In this document: piece by piece, positions 6,641 to 13,359 of the stretch
Layout of the letters: each line of letters opens with the position of its first letter
Numbering within the stretch: the first letter of the stretch is position 1
NCBI RefSeq assembly: GCF_011927835.1
Contig: NZ_JAATJH010000004.1
Location: 47,560-111,559 of the forward strand
Length of the DNA stretch: 64,000 nucleotides
Source of the DNA: Neolewinella antarctica
GTDB lineage: Bacteria; Bacteroidota; Bacteroidia; Chitinophagales; Saprospiraceae
Reading direction: 5' to 3'
Translations under genes and position numbers: made by a program
Notes under the pieces: generated by a model
The model's database searches: none
What the model was told of the DNA's origin: nothing
Seen by the model: the letters and a program-made list of their open reading frames with translations, nothing else

Positions 6641-8851
6641 ATGCAAATCAAAGACCACTTCCAAGACCTAACCCTAACCAACGATCAGCAAAGCGCACTA
6701 GAACAACTTGAGCAATTTCTGAAGGGTAAAGACCGCGTATTCCTCCTAAAAGGCTACGCCGGAAGTGGCAAAACAACCCTATTAAAAGGACTCTCCAACT
6801 ACCTCGAAGCCGCAAACCGAGAAGTAAAGTTGATGGCCCCAACCGGACGTGCCGCCAACGTCATCAACCAAAAAACAAGTCGCCAGGCAACCACCATCCA
6901 CAGCGGAATTTACGATTATGATCGACTTGTAACCGATGATGAGGATAAGGGCGATAAGGAAGCCACGGGCGATTTCACTTACCACTTTAAGTTGCGGAAC
7001 CCAACACACGCTCACGACACTATCTTTATCGTAGATGAAGCATCAATGGTCTCAGACGATCCGAGCCAGGGAGAGTTTTTCCGGTTTGGATCGGGCAAGC
7101 TACTGCATGACCTGTTCGCTTACGCGCAAATTCAAGAGCCTGGCAAGGAAAGCAAGGTCATTTTTGTGGGCGACCCCGCCCAACTGCCTCCCGTAAGCAT
7201 GAACTTCTCTCCGGCGCTAGATGCTAATTACTTAGAAGACTCTTACAAGCTGACCGTACAGCATTGCGAACTCAAAGAAGTCAAACGCCAGGGAGGTGGT
7301 GGCGGTATTCTTGCCGCGGCAACCAAAATACGGCGGAGTATCACTGCCCAGGCATTCAATGATTTCGATCTCACTGCAAATGGCAAGGGAATCCTTAATC
7401 CATCATACGCTGATTTTATAGCCACCTATAATGCCGCAAAGGGCATCAAGATCATTATCTGCCATAGCAATAAGCTGGCAAAAGATATCAACAGCCAAAT
7501 ACGCACGGATAAATTTGGTGGTGATGGGCCGATTAAGAAAACTGACACCGTCATCATTGGCGCGAACAACCACCGGCTCGGCGTATTTAACGGTGAATTC
7601 GCGCTCGTCAAGTCCGCAAGTCCGGACCTCGAGACCAGACGGATCAATTTCAAGAAAGCAAAAGAAAGCGTCTCAGTCGATTTGGTTTGGCGGACGGTCG
7701 TACTAGCCACGAGAGGAAGCGATGGTCAAGTCCGCTCTTTCGAGAGCCCCATGCTGGAGAATTTTCTGAACGGTGATAATGACATCAACCCGGACATCCA
7801 ACGCGCGCTACTTATTGACTTTGAACAACGACACAAAGAATTAAAGAGAAAATCGCCGCCCTATACTGAAGCGATTAGGAACGACCCATACTTCAATTGT
7901 GTCAAACTGAAATACGGGTACGCCGTAACCTGCCACAAGGCCCAAGGAGGAGATTGGAATAATGCCTTCGTATTTTGGGATTACGCATCCCACGGTAATG
8001 AAAACTTGCTTACTGATGAACCCGGCAAAAGTGGCAGGACCAACGAACTCTTCTATCGCTGGGCTTACACCGCAATCACTCGCGCATCCAAAAAACTATA
8101 CTGCATTAACCCACCCCGTTTTTCCTCATTCTCCGAGATGACGTTTGTGGACGTAGGGTTACAACAGGCTATGGCGGAACTGACCGGAGTACCGACGGAA
8201 ACGATTGAAATCTCCTTCAGTGAAGTTATGCCCATGCTCGAAGAGCATCAATTACAAGACGCTCCCGTAAGTATTCAGGATCACTTTATCGAACGTTGGC
8301 ATCTCCTGCGTCAGCACTACATCGATGTTGTGGCGTGTGAAAGAAAAGGATACGAGATTTGGTACACTTTTGAGCGAGAAGACGAAACCGCCGGATTCAA
8401 ATACTGGGTAAATGGTAAGGATGTATTCAAGCCCAATTTTCAAAAGATACCAAAGCTCACCTCGTCTGATGAACTCTTCGACGAGATCTCAAAACACTTT
8501 GAAATAATGGCAGCAGTCGTTGTGGACAGAAACTCAGTTGAGGGAATTCTCCCACAAATTGAGTTCGACCTGGCTACAGTGGAAGAAAAGCCATTTCTGC
8601 AAAACCTGTTCGACTCTTTAAAGAGGGAGCTCAACGGTGAGGCAGACATTGCCAAAGTGGAGCACTTCAACCACCGGGAACGCTACACCATACAGAAAGG
8701 AAACGCGTCCTGCACTTTCGACTTCGTGTACAACGGCAAAGGGTTTTTCAGTACGGTACAGCCAATTGAGAAGTTGTGTAACAGTATAGAAATTTTGGAT
8801 AAGGTAAAAGAGGTCGTGGAGAATCTAAAAACAGCAGCACATGTCATTTAA
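6641..8851 (+). CDS. RecD/Dda-like superfamily 1 DNA helicase
   Basis: A 736-residue ATP-dependent helicase. Walker A is GYAGSGKTT (38-46), motif Ia APTGRAA (~66-72), Walker B FIVDEAS (129-135), motif III GDPAQLPPV (~177-185); near residue 428 is CHKAQG (motif V), and near 478 TAITRASKKL (motif VI). This order fits RecD/Dda-like 5'-3' helicases. The final ~240 residues match nothing I know and may bind a partner. It begins 55 bases after the HEPN gene; CAACTTTG at 6615-6622 is one base off a -7 box, so it may have its own promoter. The last 11 bases overlap the next gene. Less AT-rich than the retron genes, it may be a separate module. Confidence 0.88.
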   Translation: MQIKDHFQDLTLTNDQQSALEQLEQFLKGKDRVFLLKGYAGSGKTTLLKGLSNYLEAANREVKLMAPTGRAANVINQKTSRQATTIHSGIYDYDRLVTDDEDKGDKEATGDFTYHFKLRNPTHAHDTIFIVDEASMVSDDPSQGEFFRFGSGKLLHDLFAYAQIQEPGKESKVIFVGDPAQLPPVSMNFSPALDANYLEDSYKLTVQHCELKEVKRQGGGGGILAAATKIRRSITAQAFNDFDLTANGKGILNPSYADFIATYNAAKGIKIIICHSNKLAKDINSQIRTDKFGGDGPIKKTDTVIIGANNHRLGVFNGEFALVKSASPDLETRRINFKKAKESVSVDLVWRTVVLATRGSDGQVRSFESPMLENFLNGDNDINPDIQRALLIDFEQRHKELKRKSPPYTEAIRNDPYFNCVKLKYGYAVTCHKAQGGDWNNAFVFWDYASHGNENLLTDEPGKSGRTNELFYRWAYTAITRASKKLYCINPPRFSSFSEMTFVDVGLQQAMAELTGVPTETIEISFSEVMPMLEEHQLQDAPVSIQDHFIERWHLLRQHYIDVVACERKGYEIWYTFEREDETAGFKYWVNGKDVFKPNFQKIPKLTSSDELFDEISKHFEIMAAVVVDRNSVEGILPQIEFDLATVEEKPFLQNLFDSLKRELNGEADIAKVEHFNHRERYTIQKGNASCTFDFVYNGKGFFSTVQPIEKLCNSIEILDKVKEVVENLKTAAHVI

Positions 8852-10370
8852 AGAAATTGGTCAGTTACGGAAGGCGGGTAAACTCGAAGAGGCACATAAG
8901 ATGGCAAGTGAAGCTCTTCTGCTCGAGCCAGGCAACATCTGGAATAAGCGTGCTGCTTCCTGGGTTTACTATGAGTACCTGAAAGCGAATGCTAGTCCGG
9001 AAGGTTTTGAGATTTTTCTGGCAAATCTCAAAGCGTTGAAAGAACTTGAACTTCCTGCTGACGAAGACATGGTTTTCGATCAAGTCGCCTGGAAAGTCGG
9101 CAGTATGGTATTCGCGTTGCACGGTGAAAAAACCGTCAATTATGGCAAGATTAGTAAAATTTTCAATTGCATTAGAAGCTTCCATTTTACAAAGCCTTCC
9201 GAGGGGTACTCCTTCCTCTTTAAGGCTTTCCAAAAAGGAAAAAATGACTGGCCTCAGTATATGTCATTCGTGGAATGGTGGGGACTAAATAATCTTCGGG
9301 AGGAAGATTACCAGAAGGAGGAATACAATGGCAAGCGAATTATGGCGCTTGCCGAGCAAGCTTACATTGCTTACTCTAAAAAACTGCTGACCGGTGAGGC
9401 AGTTAACAGCTTTGGGTCGACTAAAGTCAACAGGGATAAGGTTGAGGTATTTTTTCCGCTGTTGGATCAGGTAATTGAAGACCATCCGGAATACCAATAC
9501 CCCGCCTACTTTAAAGCCAAGCTCTTACTGGCAACCGGCGAGGGAGAAGACGCTCTGGAAACGTTCCTGCCTTTCGCCAAACTAAAGAAGAACGACTTCT
9601 GGGTGTGGGAACTGATGGCGGAAATATTGCCGGAAGAAGACGATATTCAATTTGCTTGCTATTGTAAAGCGCTAAGTCTAAAATCGCCGGAAGGCTTTAT
9701 TCTCAAAATGAGGCAGACCTTTGCCGGTATGCTGATCGAGCGTGAATTGTACGACGAGGCTCGGACGGAAATTGAGCAAGTTGTTGCGACGCGGAAAAAG
9801 AACAAGTGGAAAATTCCCGGCCCGGTTACTGAGTGGATAAATAAAGACTGGTACAAGTCGGCAGAAGCCAAAAAATCTAACAAATCTATTTATTTGCAAC
9901 ACCTTCAGCAAGCGGAGGATGTCTTGTTCCGAGATGTCCCGGAAGAGATTGTCGTGGTTGAATTTGTCAATGAGAATAAGTCAATGCTCAATTTTGTGAA
10001 GGACCATACCAAGTATGGCTTCTTTAATTATTCCCGGCAGCTAATAAAACCTCAAATTGGGGATATACTTAAAGTAAGATTCAGTAAAGAGGGAAGTGAA
10101 GGTTTCTTCAAGGCGCTCAGCGTAGAAAAGCTACCTGCCGAAACGGCAACGGATGCTCTTAAACCATTTGGGGGTACGTTTAGAAGCCGCGAAAATCAAT
10201 CTTTTGGTTTTGTCGATAAGGTTTTCGTTGATCCGGGGACGATTAAAAGGAACGGGTTGGTTGATGGGCAGGAGGTTGTCGGTGATGCTATTCTTTCTTG
10301 GAATAAGAAGAAAGAATCTTGGGGGTGGAAGGTGGTAAAGATAAACTTATCACGAAGTGGAGTCATATGA
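8841..10370 (+). CDS. TPR-like protein with C-terminal OB/cold-shock-like domains
   Basis: A 509-residue protein overlapping the helicase stop by 11 bases, so the two are translationally coupled. Residues ~1-50 (FKEIGQLRKAGKLEEAHKMA, then ALLLEPGNIW) are a clear TPR-type helix pair; more helix pairs run to ~340. The last ~150 residues are beta-rich. KYGFFNYSRQL and QSFGFVDKVFV with a following GLVDGQEVVGDAI recall two OB or cold-shock folds, which bind single-stranded nucleic acid. With the helicase it forms a plausible helicase/ssDNA- or RNA-binding pair. I know of no gene name. The TPR and OB readings are by eye. Confidence 0.8.
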   Translation: MSFKEIGQLRKAGKLEEAHKMASEALLLEPGNIWNKRAASWVYYEYLKANASPEGFEIFLANLKALKELELPADEDMVFDQVAWKVGSMVFALHGEKTVNYGKISKIFNCIRSFHFTKPSEGYSFLFKAFQKGKNDWPQYMSFVEWWGLNNLREEDYQKEEYNGKRIMALAEQAYIAYSKKLLTGEAVNSFGSTKVNRDKVEVFFPLLDQVIEDHPEYQYPAYFKAKLLLATGEGEDALETFLPFAKLKKNDFWVWELMAEILPEEDDIQFACYCKALSLKSPEGFILKMRQTFAGMLIERELYDEARTEIEQVVATRKKNKWKIPGPVTEWINKDWYKSAEAKKSNKSIYLQHLQQAEDVLFRDVPEEIVVVEFVNENKSMLNFVKDHTKYGFFNYSRQLIKPQIGDILKVRFSKEGSEGFFKALSVEKLPAETATDALKPFGGTFRSRENQSFGFVDKVFVDPGTIKRNGLVDGQEVVGDAILSWNKKKESWGWKVVKINLSRSGVI

Positions 10371-10432
10371 AGATTTAATTCAATTTTGATTATTACAGGG
10401 ATGATTGCTTAATCAACCTTTGTAAAATGTAA

Positions 10433-11308
10433 CTAATCAGTTACTGCTGACTTTGGCAATAACCAGGCACCACCTTCCCTATCTCCATCCAGCGTAACTT
10501 CCTCTGTATCGAGCCACAAACGTCCCAATAGCCAGGCAACAATCGCGTCCAGTGGTCCATCTCTTGAATATCCCGGGGCAACCTTCAGTGGCTCTTTCAA
10601 ATCCAACTCTTTTAGTACTGTAAATCGATGTTCTAATTTTTTGAAACAATCTTTGGGCGTAACTCGATATTCCTTATTCTTTTCACTCTTAGATTTGGGT
10701 TTGTATTTCCAGCTTATCTGATCTCCTTGAAAAGTATTGTCACCATCGTCGGTAAAGCTTTCTTCCTTCAACCAATAGTACATTGCGACTGCGGGGTGTA
10801 CCTCTACAACCTTAGGACTTGAGAAGTACTCTAGTGAACGATTTTTGTTTTTAGTTAGTAGCTTTATTGGAGGAGAAGTCTTGTATTTGTCATCACTCAT
10901 CATCCGTGGATACTCCAAGGCTAGTTGAGATATGGTCCAATGTGGTGCAGCTGCAAAACCCAGTGTGTTAATTCCGTTCGGCAGGTTTTCATCCTGGTAT
11001 TTCTTCTCAATAGGCCGTGTGTATAATCGGCCTTGAGTAATCTTTTGGACCTCATCCCATACGTATCCAGTTAGGGGTGCATCCCAGCAAATCAATACCT
11101 TCTCGTCTTGTTTTCTTGCAAGCTTTTTGACCGCAGACAGTAATTGGTACGGAGTAGCCCGAATAACGCGAGAATCACTTTTACTTTTGCATGGGTTCTT
11201 TCTACCAGCCGTCCAATTAAGAACACCGCTAGGGTCAAAGATGTAGCTGTCGTTGCTAGGCGCAGGATCTATCCCAATAACCTTAACGCTCTTATTGTTC
11301 TCGCTCAT
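10433..11308 (-). CDS. DUF429-like protein with RNase H fold (predicted)
   Basis: A 291-residue protein. VIGIDPAPS near the N-terminus gives the first acidic residue on a beta strand, LICWDAPLTG a second, VVEVHPAVAMY the mid-protein motif and RDGPLDAIVAWLLGRL the C-terminal Asp helix. That order is the pattern of the DUF429 family, proposed to have an RNase H-like fold; activity is not established for the family as far as I know. It is convergent with the TPR/OB gene and has a good promoter upstream. It may be a defence-island passenger. Confidence 0.72.
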   Translation of the reverse strand: MSENNKSVKVIGIDPAPSNDSYIFDPSGVLNWTAGRKNPCKSKSDSRVIRATPYQLLSAVKKLARKQDEKVLICWDAPLTGYVWDEVQKITQGRLYTRPIEKKYQDENLPNGINTLGFAAAPHWTISQLALEYPRMMSDDKYKTSPPIKLLTKNKNRSLEYFSSPKVVEVHPAVAMYYWLKEESFTDDGDNTFQGDQISWKYKPKSKSEKNKEYRVTPKDCFKKLEHRFTVLKELDLKEPLKVAPGYSRDGPLDAIVAWLLGRLWLDTEEVTLDGDREGGAWLLPKSAVTD

Positions 11309-11386
11309 AGTGTAGTGTTTGCTGTGACAACAACTAGTAATGGGGCTCTATGGTTGAGAACTATGTCCCTTCACTCATAAAACTTT

Positions 11387-11417
11387 CAAACTTAGTTATA
11401 ATCTGATAGTATCTCAA
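11387..11417 (-). promoter_or_regulatory. promoter of the DUF429-like gene
   Basis: On the minus strand TAAGTTTG (11394-11387) fits TAnnTTTG, and TTG (11417-11415) lies 20 bases further upstream, the usual -33/-7 spacing in Bacteroidota. The 5' untranslated region would be about 70 bases. Confidence 0.55.
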
Positions 11418-11538
11418 GCTCCCTTGCCCCTTAATATTTCTACAAATCCCTAATATTAAATTACTGTCGAATTACTGGATCCGATTCGATATTGAATGAT
11501 GGTCAGTGTTTTGTAGTCATATTGTATTCTTCCTTCAC

Positions 11539-12264
11539 CTATCCCAACCGCATCCCCCCCACCCGCCGCAAAAACCAAGCACGCCCCGTCATCGTCTCTT
11601 TTTCCCCCCAGTAATCATGCTGGTGCGGTCGATTCCACCAAGAAGAACTGGGGTGCGGTGTTCCAAAAATCTCCCGCATCCGGAAGTCACCCGATTGGTA
11701 CTGCGCCCAGAAAGCATTATAAGCCAGTTTGCTAACAAATGCTAAGTGCGTAGGAGAAAGAATTTTGTACAAACCGGCTAAGTGATTATAGGCTACCGAA
11801 TTATCTTCATCCGTGAGGACCAAACTCACCCCTGTTTCCGCTGGTCGCTGAAAGTAATTGTAGTAGGATACGTACCGTAAATAATTATCCGTGGGCAATT
11901 CATCATCTTCCAGTAATTCACGGATCGCATATTCTACGTTGCGGTATATACTGAACGCCCTACTGCCGTATCGTTGATCCTCGCCAGAACCTGCGGTGCC
12001 ACGGGTATTAATCCAGGCTCGGTCTACGTCATTCAGGGAAGTTGCGGCGGTTCCGTCGTACCAATTTTTTGAGGTTAAATGAGCTTCCCTGCCCTGTGGT
12101 AAGTAGTGACTCTCTCCGATTACCAGCACCCGCTTATTCATCCGCTGGTAGTGCGAGCCAACAAACGGGAGCATGGAAGGGTACAACTGGTAGTGTTGAA
12201 GTGAAGCTAGGTCAACATCGAAGGAGTCGTCGAGATAGGGAATACGAAATTTACTGGAATCCAT
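11539..12264 (-). CDS. uracil-DNA-glycosylase-superfamily-like protein
   Basis: A 241-residue protein if started at the Met at 12264 (DSSKFRIPYLDD follows); an upstream in-frame Met at 12312 would add a hydrophobic stretch and is less likely. VLVIGESHY (after residue 44) sits where uracil-DNA glycosylases carry the GQDPYH-type motif, and GTPHPSSSWW near the C-terminus resembles their HPSP loop. The NYF box (YYNYFQRP) also suits this fold. Substitutions in the first motif mean that it may not remove uracil. Function is unknown; the fold assignment is moderate. Confidence 0.6.
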   Translation of the reverse strand: MDSSKFRIPYLDDSFDVDLASLQHYQLYPSMLPFVGSHYQRMNKRVLVIGESHYLPQGREAHLTSKNWYDGTAATSLNDVDRAWINTRGTAGSGEDQRYGSRAFSIYRNVEYAIRELLEDDELPTDNYLRYVSYYNYFQRPAETGVSLVLTDEDNSVAYNHLAGLYKILSPTHLAFVSKLAYNAFWAQYQSGDFRMREIFGTPHPSSSWWNRPHQHDYWGEKETMTGRAWFLRRVGGMRLG

Positions 12265-12320
12265 AAAGTGACTGTTTCTTAGTATAGTGCAGTATACAAA
12301 GAAGAGCCACAACGATCAAA

Positions 12321-12352
12321 GGGCAACCCGGAGAATATTCTCCAGGTCGCCC
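12321..12352. terminator. strong hairpin, possible terminator
   Basis: GGAGAATATTCTCC (12330-12343) is a perfect palindrome, flanked by GGGCAACC (12321-12328) and GGTCGCCC (12345-12352), which pair with one mismatch. It lies downstream of the 43-residue gene and upstream of the glycosylase-like gene, both on the minus strand. No T-run follows, so it may be a terminator or a processing hairpin. Confidence 0.4.
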
Positions 12353-12421
12353 CACTTGATACTGTAAGAAAAGGAGCACGGTAGGTGTCACTAAAGTCCT
12401 AATTCAAAGGCGCAGAGATTT

Positions 12422-12553
12422 CTACTTCTTCGAGTCTTGCAGTTGCTTACTCCGGTTACCCTGGTTCGTGTCGTAGGTTTTGTTAGTACCATCCGTGCCT
12501 TTATTCGGGTTGCTAATATCGGCATTGTGGTTAGACGTAGTTTGCTTAGCCAT
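12422..12553 (-). CDS. small conserved Bacteroidota protein (43 residues)
   Basis: A short frame starting ATG at 12553 and ending TAG at 12422. It is hydrophilic, with TTSNHNADISNPNKGT followed by NKTYDTNQGNRSKQ. I recognise this N/K/G-rich pattern (SNHNAD, NKGT, YDxNQGNRGKQ) from small uncharacterised proteins of other Bacteroidota, which supports it as a true gene. There is no signal peptide or membrane segment and it should be intrinsically disordered. Function is unknown. The hairpin at 12321-12352 follows it. Confidence 0.72.
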   Translation of the reverse strand: MAKQTTSNHNADISNPNKGTDGTNKTYDTNQGNRSKQLQDSKK

Positions 12554-12727
12554 AATAAAATGTGTTTAAATTTAACCCCTACTCGGTTAGCGGATTTTCG
12601 GGATACTCCGTTTCAGTGGCCACTGATAGTGTAAATATAGGGGGAGACTTGGCGCTTCAAAACATCGAAAAGCTGTGATGACCAAATTTAGGAGTGAACC
12701 GACCAAATTAACCGGTAGCCTGTCAAA

Positions 12728-13309
12728 TCACTGCTTACCAGCCATGATCCTTTTTAAAGTTTGTTGTACTTTCTTGGAGGTCTTAATCACCCGTCCACTT
12801 TCCATTTCAACGTAATAATTATAGGCATAATTTCCAGCCCTTATTGGCTTGCTGGTTATTGAAATGAGGTATCGGCAATTCAAAACGCAATTTTTTCCCT
12901 TTACGAACTGCAATCTTTCAATTTTCTCACACGCCGCATAAATTGGAGCAAGTTGATACCGATTTATCACAAAATTCTTGACGCCAGCTTCCGTAAGGTA
13001 GGTAAGAGTGTCATCTTCCACGGAAATGATCATGTCGGGTTTAAAGTAGGCAATACCGTTCGCTAAGGTGATCTCAATACGGCTAGGCTGTTCTTCTTTA
13101 AAAGTATTTCCAAAATTTGCGCTTACCGCGTCCTCGGATGACGCAACGTAATCTACCCCGCTCATTGCCGGAAACGGCGTGTCGTCTTGTTGACCTCGTA
13201 AAAGTGCCGGATTATAGAAAAGGAAAATAGCTAGTGCCAGGAACAATACGACGATCAGGAAACTGAGCGTTCTGGCCAAGTCCCATAAAAATCTGAAGAA
13301 TGTTTTCAT
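12728..13309 (-). CDS. membrane-anchored protein with LytTR-like C-terminal domain
   Basis: A 193-residue protein with one membrane segment (~15-35) after a basic N-terminus, then a linker and a mixed alpha/beta domain (~88-193). The latter (DMIISVEDDTLTYLTEAG, RLQFVKGKNCVLN, then VIKTSKKVQQTLKRI) follows the order of a LytTR DNA-binding domain. The positive-inside rule would place that domain outside the cytoplasm, which conflicts with DNA binding. So either the topology is inverted or the likeness is superficial. It ends close to the Res gene's neighbourhood but has no obvious operon partner. Confidence 0.6.
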   Translation of the reverse strand: MKTFFRFLWDLARTLSFLIVVLFLALAIFLFYNPALLRGQQDDTPFPAMSGVDYVASSEDAVSANFGNTFKEEQPSRIEITLANGIAYFKPDMIISVEDDTLTYLTEAGVKNFVINRYQLAPIYAACEKIERLQFVKGKNCVLNCRYLISITSKPIRAGNYAYNYYVEMESGRVIKTSKKVQQTLKRIMAGKQ

Positions 13310-13359
13310 TGATGTGGTTTATTTGAGCGTAGGAATACTTAAGTAAATTTAACTTTTCC

